A program made the translations under genes and the position numbers. This document shows positions 12,241 to 25,900 of a stretch of 64,000 bases of DNA, piece after piece (position 1 is the first letter of the stretch; every line of letters begins with the position of its first letter). The stretch is from Centrapalus pauciflorus (lineage: Eukaryota; Streptophyta; Magnoliopsida; Asterales; Asteraceae). Below the pieces are notes generated by a model. That model searched no databases. It was not told the DNA's origin and saw nothing but the letters and a program-made list of their open reading frames with translations. The stretch spans positions 50,001 to 114,000 of the forward strand of contig JAANYP010004331.1 of assembly GCA_020465985.1 (NCBI GenBank). The letters are read 5' to 3'.

Positions 12241-13744
12241 AGGCGAAATAGTACATGAGGTACCCACTTATAGTTGGGTACTTTTGATTTAGGTAAATCA
12301 TGCAGTTTATTATTTGTTTTCTCATCATATATGGCTTTTAGCTTAACAATTAATGATTTAGGTACCCACTTTTGAACAGTTCTTTTAGGTATCCACTTTT
12401 GTACAATTCTTGGTGGAACTGTTTTTGAAATATTTTGCTGTGGAACCTTTTTCTGTTTAAAAAATGGGTCCTTTTTCTTCGGTTTCCAGACGAGCTTATC
12501 AGATTTTACAATTAAAGATTTACATGCACCAGAATTCAAAGCAATTATGTCTGTTCGAGAGAATTTTATACAAGAATTATCAACAAATTTATTATTACAG
12601 ACAGAGTTTTCAAAGTTTGTATTTCTATTTGTAACAATATTTTTCTTCACGCGCCACTCTTGTTTTATTTTCTTGTTTTTCTGTTCTCTCTTCTTCTTTC
12701 TCCAAACTTGCTTTCTTGAACCGTTCACAATAATATCTGACATAGAAGAAACATGAGAATTAGTAGACTTAGAAACTTGTTTCTTCTGTAAATTTCTCTT
12801 ACCTTTTGAAGATTGGACTCTAAGTGCAATTGAGTTCTCTGTAGAAGATGATTCACCTTTTTCAATTTTAGGAGTATCAAAAATAACTTTTGTTTTCTCC
12901 TTCTTTTGTTGTAAAGTTGGTGAATTTTCAGATGATTTTATTGAATCTGTAGAAGTTTTTTGCAGAACTTTAACAGTTTCTTTTTGATCCTCTGATTGTT
13001 TGTTATGTAAAGGTTTTACAAAATCATCAATTTTAACAAACATTTCCTCTAAGGAATTGAAGTCAGAGTTCATAAACAGATCAAATTCCTTTTCTAAATT
13101 GATAGATCCTAGAGAAGTTGAAGATAATGGATCAGACAACTTTTTGTTCTCAGGCTGTTTTTGTAACTTTTGTTCCATAATTCTAAGTTCAGCCTTGAGA
13201 GATTTATATTCTGTCTCAAAGTTTTAAATTTTTAATTCTAGATCAGAATTCATCTTTTCAAGAATTGACAATGGCAAGTATAACTTTTGAGATTTACAGT
13301 AGATTCAGATAAATCCTTTTCAGAATATGTCTGAATATACTCTTCTTTAATATCAGTATTATTGCTTGATTCATTTATTCTGTTATAATCAACAGAATTT
13401 TGTATTTTGTTTGATCTTGATCTTTTTGTTTCTTCACTAGATTCTACTTCATCAGATGCTTTCATAAAAGTTATTTTTAATCCTAAGTTCATATATCTGA
13501 CATCATATAAAGTAGGTGAACTGGATATAGCCTTTGTCAGATACTTGGGATTTTCTCAACCAATACCAGATTTAGAATTGTAAAATTCTGTGTCTTTTGG
13601 TTGATTTAAATAAATGGTTTGATCTGTTTGCCATCTTTTAATAAATTCATCTTCCATCTTCTTTATTTTCTCATAAAGCTTAGTTCTTTTTTTAAAAAAA
13701 GCATGATATTTTACAGAAAAAATTGAAGCTTCTAATTCTGCCAT
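12144..13744 (-). pseudogene. Copia-1 gag-to-protease spacer, Lys/Ser-rich
   Basis: Several open segments (12144-13178, 13250-13492, 13556-13744) form a degraded Lys/Glu/Ser-rich region between the gag zinc knuckle and protease. There is a heptad-like stretch near 13556-13744 and basic tracts such as KKKREQKNKKIKQ. The last part repeats WVPK and WIPKRTVQKW before the protease start, as often seen ahead of Copia proteases. No enzyme motif. Frameshifts separate the segments. Confidence 0.7.
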
Positions 13745-13858
13745 TCTCAGTTTTTCTTGTAGATCAAATATATTATGATTAAGTTCTTGTATTTTGCTTT
13801 GAAGTTCCTTTTCTTTGTCTTGTAAATCTGAAACTGCTCGTAAGGCTAATGCTTTATC

Positions 13859-15491
13859 TTAGGAAAAATCTAAAACTAAATTATGTTCATTACGTAGCTT
13901 GTTTTCCAAAGAGTGAGCATTTTTGTTTTCAGCCTTTAACGATTTTTCAAATTTCTTAAGCATGAAGGCCATCTGAGTTAATTTCTCTTCTAGCACACAA
14001 GAATTATCAGTTTCAGAGTCAGAGTTAGAATTTACCTCCGGCGTGTTTGAACCATCTGATCTTTCTGACTCTGAATCTTCATTATCCTTATCATCAGTTT
14101 TTCCAGTTGCCATCAACACAACTTCTTCTGTCTCTTCCTCCTCAGACTCTTGTCTTTCCTCATCCTCTTCATCTGTTAATCCAACCCATACTTCATCCTC
14201 GGCTATCATGGCTGACTCACTTAATTCCGACACATTGAGAACCTCTGATTTCAGGCAGATATGAGCATCCTCATCTAGTATGTCTTCATCTTCAGATAAC
14301 TGTAGCCAATGGTCATCCTCCGCCATAAGAGCTTTTCCAGCCTCTTTTTCTTTGGTTAAGAGAACCTTTCTTGTATAGTAGTCAGAGTTTTTGACTACTG
14401 GCAGTCTACATTCACGGGCATAATGACCTGGTTTTCCACAGTTATAACATTTCTGCTCTGAATCTTTCTTTGTTGACTTATCTGATTTTTCATATTTGTC
14501 AGCTTTTCTGCCACTGCTCTCTCCAGATTTTTCATATTTTTCCTTCTTTTCAATTTTCCTCGAGCCAGTCTTGTAGCGCATCTTATTGTTGGTTGGCTTA
14601 CGGTAGAACTTCTTTTGAAATTCTTTGGTTAGCAGTGCCATCTGCTTTTTCATTTCTTCAATCTCAGAATCTGCAGATGAATCTAATGTTTCTGATTCGG
14701 AAGAGCTACTGCTGACTACTGCCTTTTTCATCTTTTTCAGCTTATATTTGTACTTCTTTTCTGCTAGTAAAGCCAACGGGTCAGCAGTCTCTTTCTCAGC
14801 TTTCTTCTTGCCAGATATTTTCCTCAATATAACCTCTTGGTAGTTATTGAGGTTCTCAAAAATCATATGAAAATCCATTTCTTCAATGTCCTTTGTCTGC
14901 TGGATTATCATGGCATACTTCTCCCATTCAGGGTTCAGTACATTTAAGAACTTGACATTTATGTCCAGATTGGACTTTGTCACTCCATTTCTTTTCATTT
15001 CACTTACCAAATTAACAAACCTAAAGTGTTTTCCAGTAGTTCTCCTTCACGAGCTCGAAAATTCTCGAATGTCATCAGACTGTTTCTAGCTCTGTTTGTT
15101 GCAGCTCTGTCAGATCCCCTCATAAGTTTACACACCTCATCCCATATGGATTTGGCGGTTTTTGTGTTTGTGAGACATGTGTAAATGTCATTGGGGATTG
15201 AGATCAGTAATAATTTCCTTGCAGTTTTATCCCCTAACTTTCTTTTCTTTTGTGCCTCAGTCAAGTTTGTAACCTCAACTGTCCTTGGTGGAATTGGGGG
15301 ATTACCAGTGGGTACTCCAGGAATTGTTTCCATGAATGTAGCTGGTCCTTCTGTTAAGGATTTTAACATCTCTTTCGAAGATCATGAAAACTTATGAATT
15401 CTAAAAACCTCTCCTTCCATTGGATGTATTCTCCCCGATAAAGAATTGGGGGTTTGGTTTCTAATCCCATTGCTAGAGCGTCTTTTGACAT
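13859..15491 (-). pseudogene. Copia-1 gag
   Basis: The start is ATG at 15491 (MSKDALAMGLETKPP, then GEYIQWKERF, the usual Copia gag opening). The capsid-like part covers 15004-15400 (SIWDEVCKLM, ATNRARNSL). It continues after a frameshift at about 15005 into 13859-15010 with LNPEWEKYAM and a single CCHC zinc knuckle CYNCGKPGHYAREC (about 14400-14455). The C-terminal half is acidic and Ser/Glu-rich. A second frameshift lies near 15375. Role: capsid formation and RNA packaging. Confidence 0.88.
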
Positions 15492-15619
15492 TGTGATTGA
15501 TGTTTAGGAAACTGTCTAAGATCTGATGAACTTTGATTGAAATTGAAATTGTTGATCAACAGTTGAAAGTTGATCAACCTTTGTAAGAATGATTAGTGAA
15601 ACTCTATTGAATCAGAATC

Positions 15620-16190
15620 TCAACTCGAATCTATGACAAAGTGACTTGTTAGAAACAATAATCAACTTGAATCAAACAATGATAAAACTCGAATGACTTA
15701 TGCAAGACTCGATTAATGTTGTGTAAAACTCGAATGAGCTTTGGATGAAACTCAAATGAGCTTTGTATGAACTCGAATGGGCTTTGTATGAAACTCGAAT
15801 TAGCTTTGAGTGAAATTCGAATTAATCTTTTTGTAAAATTTGAATTTACTTGAGTGAAACTCGAATTAATCTTTTGTAAAACTCGAATGAAGTTTCTGAG
15901 AAACTCGAATTAAGCTCTTGTGAAACTCGAATTATGTTTCAGAGAAACTCGAATTAAGTTTCTTATGAAACTCGAATTAACTTTCAGTTCAACTCGAATG
16001 AATTGATAGTCAACTCGAATGAATTGATAGTTAATTTGAACAAAATTGTTAGTCAACTCGAATGAATAATCGAGTCAACTCGAATGAATGGAAAGTCAAC
16101 TTGATTGAATAACTATTCCAACTCAATTGACACTTGTTGTCAACTCGATTTATAAAGCCAGTCAACTCGAATTGCACATGAACTTAGCCA
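15620..16190. repeat. Short-motif array B: about 25 copies of AACTCGAATGA at about 21-nt spacing
   Basis: Direct repeats such as AACTCGAATGAATTGATAGTC and AACTCGAATTAAGTTTC recur about every 20-23 nt across the leader between the primer-binding site and the gag ATG. The core is the same as in array A, 8 kb away in the same element. The core is better conserved than the spacers. Array B lies downstream of the LTR TATA-like box, so it would be transcribed as leader. Confidence 0.92.
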
Positions 16191-16549
16191 TATTCAACCA
16201 TATTCAACCAAATTGAAATCGAAGGTAAGGATTGTGATTTCAAACACTTTTTGTAAAACAAGAATGTCCAAAAATAGATCTAGACGTGACTTTTTCAATA
16301 GAACAGTGATGGACTATGAGTTTTTCAAAATTTCAGAAAAATCACTAGATCTTTCTCTGTGTTTGATGAATCAAAACAAGATTATAGTCATTTGAATCGA
16401 CTACTTATCCTATTCCTTTGATCCAAATTTCAGATTGTATGATCAACAGATAAAAAACCCTTGATGATTTTTAGGGTTTTCAAAAATAAATATTCATGAA
16501 CAGTTCGTAATTTTTTTTTCTCAATTTCAGAATCAAAATTCACCCCTAG
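16191..16549 (-). other. Copia-1 leader, no gene
   Basis: Untranslated leader between array B and the primer-binding site. AT-rich, with scattered short ATG frames only, and nothing else that I can recognise. Confidence 0.7.
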
Positions 16550-16563
16550 AAGCTCTGATACCA
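16550..16563 (-). promoter_or_regulatory. Copia-1 primer-binding site (tRNA-iMet type)
   Basis: The minus strand reads TGGTATCAGAGCTT two bases inside the 5' LTR, the standard complement of the 3' end of initiator Met tRNA. Confidence 0.93.
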
Positions 16564-16565
16564 AT

Positions 16566-16857
16566 TGTGAAATACAGTTTCTTATCAATCAAACTACAAT
16601 ATCAAATGATCAAGAACAATAAACGGAATTAAAACTAACCGAATAATTATATTCAATGATGACATATTCGATTACAGAGAGAATAAGATCTTCGTGAACA
16701 GTGGCCCCTTTCTCTGAATTCTATGCGTGCAAAATAACTGTCAGATCTATACAATTTTGAAAGTCAAAGCACTATTATATACATTTTTCACAACTATCAA
16801 CTAATTACAAAATAGACCCTATACTTTGTATTCCATCAACCAAAATACATTCCAACA
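16566..16857 (-). repeat. Copia-1 5' LTR
   Basis: 292 bp, the partner of 2886-3177. A TATA-like TATATAAT on the minus strand lies at 16774-16781 and is the likely core promoter. It is followed outward by the 5-bp target duplication TGCAT. Confidence 0.93.
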
Positions 16858-17403
16858 TGCATCCCGTTCATTATTCAGTTAAAACTTCATCGTTCATTAT
16901 TCATCATTTATTCAAACATTCATCATGTTCATCGTTCATTCAAACATTCATCGTGTTCATCTTCATCGTGTCATCATATTCATTGTTCATGTGCATCGTT
17001 GGTGGCTGTGGTTGGTGGTTTAGTGATGTTGGTGGTGGTCGGTAGTGGCGGTGGGCGAGAATGAAATAGAGGGAGGTCGGGATAGAGGATGCCTAAAGAG
17101 AGGGAAATATGAGGAGAGAGAAACATGGCGGTGGTCGACTTTATCTAATGGTTGCGGTGATGGTGGTTGTGGCAGTGGCTGAAATCGATTGGTCGAGAGA
17201 GTTTAGTGGAAAACACTTAATGTGGATTAAAATTTCATAATTAACTCATGAATATCTTTAGTTATTTTTAAATTTTAAATTAATTACGATATATTTAGCA
17301 TTCCCTAAATGTCTTTAGTGCACCATGCATTGATCTACCATTCAATGCATAAAAGTTCTCTGGGTTCCGAGATACATAAAAGTTCTGTTTTTAACTGTAT
17401 TTA
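16858..17403. other. Flank of Copia-1 with degenerate TTCATCGTTCATT repeats; inverted repeat member at 17343-17387
   Basis: 16863-16990 is a degenerate run of TTCATCGTTCATTCAAACAT-type units. The same phrase occurs at about 2812-2832 on the other side of Copia-1, so it belongs to the pre-insertion locus. 16990-17215 is G-rich low-complexity (GGTGGT, GAGAGAG). 17343-17387 mirrors 1767-1805. No gene seen. Confidence 0.6.
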
Positions 17404-19530
<2,127 letters not shown>

Positions 19531-20786
19531 AATTATTAATGATGTAACATCTTATTAATGACACATATTTGTCAAAATCACTTTTTCTTCAGATGATACT
19601 GTTTTCTCCTTTAAAATAACTTATAAAAAACCATGAAGTATGAAAATGTTTTCAATAATCAGGTTTGTAGATAAACCGGATGTTTAGTGAACCGTAATTT
19701 TTTGATAGAAAATTTGTTTGTCTTTTTTATTTATTAAATAGATGAACATCATTAAACATAGGTCTTTTCCGTTGGTTTATGTTTGATAATGCGGTCATCC
19801 AAATTTGTGAATGTTTAATAACTAGGGTTACGGTTGCTCGCGCGTTGCTGCGGGTTTCCGTCATTAATATGTAGTTTTAATCAGTTAAGATAATCTATGA
19901 TATTAAAAATAGATACATGTTTAATATTTCAATGATGACAACAACGTCAGTGCATTTGTGTGTTTAAGCATTAGTGGGTTACATGTTTTTTTTACGAATT
20001 TGGTTTGACTCAATTGATGATGTCTAAAGTATATTATTTTTTTTTAGTTTTATATGAACAAAACAACATGTTTTCATGTTTTTTGTGGTTTCGTCTCTCC
20101 ATGTTATTTTTTCCTAATAAAATCTTCAGGTTATTATTTTTTTCTGGTTTTCAATAAAAAAAAATCAATCTTGTATTTTCCACAAAAAAAACCAACATAT
20201 TTTCACTTGTTTTCCATGAAAAGCCCTCAAACTTAATAACTTTGTTGGCAAAAAAAGAAAAATTCTGAAAATCACAAACAAATAAATATCTTTAGGATTT
20301 TATTGGTAAAAAATAACACGGATATGCTATACCGCAAAAACAAAAAAAAACATGTTGCTTTTTTTCATATTAGACATATTTTTTACGCAAAAATTATGAA
20401 TAACAAAAGTTGATATTTTATATGCATCTTGTGAGACAATACAAAAAACAAAAAAAAACAAAAACAAAATGAATCACAGTCATTTAATTATTCAAATTGA
20501 GGTGGAAGCGGAAAATTTCAATATTTAAATATGTAATCAAATATTGAAGAAATTGACGTACAAAATGAATACTTTTATTTACAAATAAAATATAAAAAAT
20601 GTTGAATTCAATATTTATTAAGCTTTAAAGAGGTTAATATATAAGATAAATAAATTTTATGCATAAATATAAAAACAAAAAATAATCAAAAAAAATATTG
20701 TCCAACAATAACGTTTTTTATTTAGAATAAATAGAAATGATAATATTACCTACAATGTAACCAATATTTATTTTGTTTAATTCAAC
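19531..20786. other. AT-rich DNA, no gene
   Basis: No convincing ORF. About 20053-20235 resembles, in diverged form, the left arm of the foldback element at 51200-51648 (AACATGTTTTCATGTTTTTTG then CCATGTTATTTTTTCC). The phrase TTGCTCGCGCGTTGCTGCGG near 19835 is an isolated GC-rich patch of unknown origin. Confidence 0.5.
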
Positions 20787-20856
20787 AATAACAAGTTGTC
20801 TTCAATCAAAGAAGGTGAAAATCTCTTACTTCTTTGATTGAAGACAACTTGTTATT
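20787..20856. repeat. 28-bp perfect inverted repeat with 14-nt loop
   Basis: The left arm 20787-20814 (AATAACAAGTTG ... AAAGAAG) and right arm 20829-20856 are exact reverse complements with a loop GTGAAAATCTCTTA. Complementarity continues imperfectly outside the arms (TTTAATTCAAC with GTTTGAATTA). It could be a small MITE or the core of a hairpin RNA. Confidence 0.9.
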
Positions 20857-21072
20857 CATTAAAATTGTTTGAATTATTTTTTTCATGTTTTTATATGTAT
20901 ATTTATAATTTCAAAGTTTCTCAATCTTTATTGGCACAATATGACGATGCAATTAATCAAAAAACTTTCATATATTTTCTTTTACTTCTTTTTCATTTAT
21001 TTTATCTTATTCAAAACAATCTCTATACTTTCTCTAAAACTCACAATTCTACCATCACAACCGCCTCCAGAG

Positions 21073-21074
<2 letters not shown>

Positions 21075-21159
<85 letters not shown>
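21075..21159. repeat. (TA)n microsatellite
   Basis: About 42 uninterrupted TA units. The Tyr-Ile ORFs across it are artefacts. Confidence 0.97.
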
Positions 21160-21162
<3 letters not shown>

Positions 21163-21445
21163 TCAGGTTCATTAGCGTACCTATGAGATTCCAGCGTACC
21201 CAGCGTACCCTAATGTGAATGATCATTCACATTTATTTTTTTTGAATAAACATGTATAAGACAACATTATAAGACTTTTTTTCAAAAGGAGCAACATCAT
21301 AAATCATGTGAATGGTAAAAAAAATCATGTGAATGGTCATTCACACCATTCACATTGTGTGAAATGACCATTCACATGAATGACCATTCACATAAATATG
21401 CATTGAGCATTCACATAATTTTTAAGGACACAGAAAATGTGAATG
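21160..21445. repeat. GTGAATG/CATTCAC palindrome cluster
   Basis: Begins GAATCAGGTTCATTAGCGTACC at the TA tract edge, then carries about ten GTGAATG or CATTCAC motifs. Several are arranged as palindromes (TGTGAATGATCATTCACA; GTGAATGGTCATTCAC). It ends GTGAATG exactly where the Copia-2 LTR begins. Non-coding. Confidence 0.75.
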
Positions 21446-22568
21446 TGTAGGTCCCGAAAGGTTCCCAAAGTATATAGTAATAAACTGTAGAGGGGGGGGT
21501 GAATACAGTATTTAAAAACTACACACTCTTTTTCTCAATGTTTGTATGTATTATCAACAAATGTTAATTACAAACAAGCTTGACTGCGGAATTGTTCAAG
21601 CTGAGATGACAGAATACAACAGTATGGTTTCTAGTCTAAGACACACTCACACTAGATTACAATGAACACACTCACTAAGATGCACTCACTGTATTTTACA
21701 AGACTTTAAGGAACATCTTTGGTAAACAGCTTAGACACACAGAAGCTTGTTTACAGAAGATTTGCATGCATGAATATCACACTTGCACGTTCACTCTTGG
21801 TTTAAGCACTTAGCTTTCTTCACATTCTTTCTGATCTTAGAAGCTTCCTTTTATACTCACTTAGAGGATCTAAGAGAAACATCTTCATTGGGCAGAATGA
21901 AAAAAGGAGAAGTCTTGTTTGAAAAGACAATATAACTTTTCTGCACTTTTCTGAAAAGCAGACTTGCCTTCTCTTGTGCAGAACTTTTGTCTTTTTACTT
22001 TCTACTGTTGCATTGCCTTTAACCATTTTAGGAATGTCAACTTTGCGTCTTTCTTCCTTGTAAAGGCCTATTTTGATATAAGAAAAAGGTCTGTCACCCT
22101 TTTTCAAATATCCGTTTGTCTTCATGTACCAGAACAGCTTGGGCAGGCTGAGCGGTTCTGCTTTCCACTTTGTCTTCAACTGTGTAAACTGATCTGGTAG
22201 TTAAAAACAATACATGATGACTTGGAAACAAATTCCATAAAGTGTTTAGCCTGTTTACAAAGAACAGGTTCTGTTCACAAAGAACAGAACACTTTTTAAA
22301 AATGCCCAAGCTGCTCAACAGTGTAGAGCAGCGTCGACAGTTTATGTCCAGCCTGATCAGCAGACTGATCAGCTTGGACAAACTGTTTTGGTTGCAACAC
22401 ATGCAACGTATAGAACAGCTTTAGACTGATATTGCAAATCATTTTCAGGTTTCAATAAGGCATATAACAGGCCTTAAATTCAACCTACAAATGTATCAAC
22501 AGGTTTGATTATAAAATCTCCCCCTCAGATGTAGAGCAGGTTTGACTGAGGCCTTTTTGTGCCTAACA
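21446..22568 (-). repeat. Copia-2 3' LTR
   Basis: 1,123 bp. A TATA box TATAAAAG on the minus strand lies at 21848-21855. The LTR part upstream of it in transcription direction (about 22130-22560) is dense in GAACAGCTT, GAACAGGTT and AGCCTGTT motifs, also found upstream of ORF3. Confidence 0.93.
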
Positions 22569-22939
22569 ATCTCCCCCTATTTGCAATAACCAGTCCAAGC
22601 TGGTTTTGTCAAAAATCACTATATATTTTTACAGTACATTTGCTGAAATAAAATTACAACATTACAGTAAAGTAAAAGATCAGTTTATATATACACTGAT
22701 TCTTGACTATACTTGAACAACATATGTTCTTACAAAAGTACAACTAATGTGCTAATGTATTTTACAACTAATGTAAAAAAAATAAAAAATTACAACTAAT
22801 GTAATTGTGTACAACTAATGTACAGAGTGTACAACTTATGTACAAGATTTGGACTGTTTGAGACGGGAGCAGATAATGGCAAGCCTGTCCAACTAATGGA
22901 CAGCTTCCATTCTTCACCTACCCAGATGGCAGGAGGACT
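22569..22939 (-). other. Copia-2 region between ORF3 and 3' LTR, with ACAACTAATGTA repeats
   Basis: The polypurine tract lies at about 22569-22580. From 22738 to 22850 the motif ACAACTAATGT or ACAACTTATGT occurs five times, spaced irregularly by about 15-35 nt. Non-coding 3' untranslated region. Confidence 0.7.
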
Positions 22940-25900
22940 TCATTCGACAGGGGGTGGCATCCCTTCTTTGAATCTTTTTAAAAGTTCTTCCCTTGTTTCT
23001 TCATGTTCTTCAAGTTCAGCTGTAAGAAACATAAAGTTAGAACTTTGGAGCTCACCTCTGTCATAAAATCCTTTCAGCTCTTCCCAGACAGCTGCTCTCC
23101 ATTGGCTGGACTGACTGAAGGAGGTGGCAATTCTGAAGGCTGCAAGCTGCTTAGGACCAACTTTGTGTAGGTCAGAAGCTCTTTGAAAACATTTCTTCTG
23201 AGATAAGGGATCCACAAAAAATGCCCCTAACTCAGGCTCTTCAATCACTTTGCCATCTTCAAATTCAACTCCTTCAGGCAGGCTGTGGTCAACTCCTTTA
23301 ATTTCCACAGCATAATCTCCTTGTTCAATCATCATAAGGAGTTCTTCCAGCTCTGAATCTCTCTTTTTCCTTCTGGCCTTGATTTTAGGGGATATCACAG
23401 AGACACCCTCTTTGACTTCTTTAGGGATCAGGCCCAACTCACTCATTCTCTCCATCAGCTTCTTTATGTATGCCCTGATAGTCTTAGCCGTTTCTGACTT
23501 AGACTGGCTCAGGGCAACTGCCAGTTCCACCCATTCCCTGTAACCCATTTGAGCCACATCAGCGTGATCATATGATTCCAATTCAGGGCCTGTTGCACCC
23601 ATCCTTGTGATCTGAAGTTTCCACTGAGTGCCTTTTCTTGATATGGGAACAGCTTTGACAATTCCTTCCTTGGCCCGCCTTCTAGTAGCAACATCATGAA
23701 ATTTCTTTTTGGCCAAGTTGTCAAAATGGAATTTGGCTCTGGCAGAAGGTACTGTTGATTTGGTCACTGAGACCTGAGTACCTTTTTCCACTTCCTTCCC
23801 TTTTTTCTCCTGCTGATTGCTTGGCAGCTTCCATTATTTTCTTTTGCACCTCCAAGGTAGACATTTTTATTTTCTTTGCTTCTTGGAGGGCAAGAGACTT
23901 AGCAGCTTTGGCAGATTGTTCTTCTTTTCTTAACTCTTCCAGAGCCTTAAGTTGTTCTTCCCTAAACTCAAAGTATTTGTACATAGGGAGGCCCATCTCT
24001 TTGGCTCTGGCTTTGTGAAACTGAGTTTCTGCCTGTTTCTGCTCAATAGGATCCACCGCTGCCTTTTCTTTTCCTTTAGCTGCTGCTTTAGGGACAGCAG
24101 CTTCAGGAATACTTTCTTCTTCTTCTTCTTCTTCTTTTTCCTCTGAAAGAATAAGGTGCCTCCTTTAGCTGCTAGGCCTGTCCTCAGGAATGACTTCCTC
24201 CCCCTTAGACTGAGCAGGGTTTGGAGAGCCAGCCTGAGTAGGCATAGCAGCTTGGGAAGCACCTTCAGCTGCACCTGTTTCTGCTGGTTGATCAGTTTGG
24301 GTTGCAGACACTGGTATCTCCTTAGGAGAAGGAATCTTCTCCCCCTTTGACTTAGTCTTCGAGGCAGATGATTTCTCCCCCTTTGAAGGAGATGATGCAG
24401 CGACTTCAACCCCTGGTCTGCCTGAAGACACAAAGTCAGCAGGCTTGCCAGCAGGTTTGGGAGGTTTAGGACCAACAAGGCTGTTCACTAAGTAAGCCAA
24501 GTTGTCCTTCACCTCACCAAGCTGGGAAAGACAGTTTTGAAGAGAAGAAGAATTGGAATCAGCAAAAGTGGTCAGCTTAACAATGTTGTCTCTATCAGAA
24601 GCTGTGAACAACAAACTTTGGAGCTGTGCAAGATGAAGTTCAAGAGAATCTTGCACATCAGCAAGGGTTGATGACACAGAATTTGATAGAGAGCCTATAA
24701 GAGTGTTCAGGCTGGCCAATGTGGAAGGAATGGTAGTATTACAGGAAGTGAGGAGAGAGGACAGCTGTTGAGAAATAGCTGTCATAGAGGACACAGAGTC
24801 CTGTTGTGAGGAGAGGATAGAGGAAAGAGAGTTGGATACATTTTGCAGCTGTGCAGTGAGTGCAAGCAGCTGTGGAGAGTGGGCAGGTTGAGGAGTAACT
24901 GGGAAGGATTCTTTAAACGTATCAAAGAATCCTTTGAGCTGCTCAGACACAGAGTCTGAGATGATGGATGGTAGGGAGTGCATGGTATTTTCCAAAGAAC
25001 CAACTTTGTTGGTCAGCAAAGAAAGCTGATCCTTCAAAGGCAGGTCTTTGGGAGATGGTGGTGTATGGGTGGATTGTTTGGAGTGAGTAGATGGAGAAGA
25101 TGATGATGAGGCTGGTGTTTGAGGATGAGAGGGAGAAGGAAGAGAAGCTTTGGACAATAGTTCCATAGCCTGGGCAAAAGTAAGGTGGCCCAGGTTAGAG
25201 GGATCAAGGGGTCCTTCAGCAGCGGTTGTAGCTGCATCATTAGGAGAAGGAGATGATGTTTGGGGCCTCTCAGATGCTGCTTGTGTTGCAGCACCCTCAT
25301 GAAGACCAGTGGTGGTTCCCTCTGCAGTGCCTTGGTCTAAAGGCACCTCATCATGGGGAGATGGGATATGCATTTCAACATCAGCAGTGGTGAAACCTGC
25401 TGATGGAATTTGCATTGAGGGATCAGCCTCACCAGAGGGATGGTATGATCCCTGAGGTTCATCAGCTTGTGTTGTTGGTCCCTCAGCAGCTGTTTGGTGT
25501 TGAACAGCTGAATCATGGGGAACAGAAGTTTGAGGCTGAGCTGCTGATTGGTCTATATCAGCAGCGTGGGCACCTCGTGCAGACTCAGGGTGTAAGGAGA
25601 TATGAGTGGGGGACAGTGTGGACTCAGTGTGGAGTGGAGAGGGCTCCTGTCTTTCAATATCCTCAGCCTGTTGGGAGGCTGGGATAGTTGATGTGGGTAT
25701 CTCCATTTGTACAACTGGTTCCTGTTGGGAGGAACCAGAGGGTCTAGGCTGACTCAAGGGTGACTCAGGCTGGAGTGAAGCAGGCTCCATATGAGCTGAA
25801 CCTTCTCCCAAAATAGGAGAGGCAGCTTGGGTTGCTTCTTTTACAACTGAACCCTGTTGAGAGGGAACAGAGGAGACTGTTTTCTGGGCTAGTTTCTTTT

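Larger units (their letters stand above)
2886..16857 (-). mobile_element. Copia-1: LTR retrotransposon with a third ORF, complete from LTR to LTR
   Basis: This 13,972-bp element has 292-bp LTRs (2886-3177 and 16566-16857), both TG...CA on the plus strand. It is flanked by a perfect 5-bp target duplication TGCAT (2881-2885 and 16858-16862). The primer site (TGGTATCAGAGC, tRNA-iMet type) lies inside the right LTR and a polypurine tract lies inside the left LTR, so the element reads on the minus strand. Order is gag, spacer, protease, integrase, RT and RNase H, typical of Copia, followed by a large downstream ORF3. I count five differences between the LTRs (about 1.7%), so the insertion is fairly young. 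Coding regions carry frameshifts, stops and a protease active-site change. The gag, PBS type and downstream ORF suggest a SIRE-like lineage (inference). Confidence 0.93.

Noticed and set aside
14043..15397. Plus-strand ORFs across Copia-1 gag
   Set aside because: Ser- or Leu-rich antisense shadows of acidic gag codons. The same reasoning removes antisense ORFs over the other gag, pol and ORF3 regions.
2886..16857. Coding decay in Copia-1 as proof that it inserted while already dead
   Set aside because: At about 1.7% LTR divergence, many substitutions and some indels are expected in 14 kb after insertion, so the lesions alone do not prove it.
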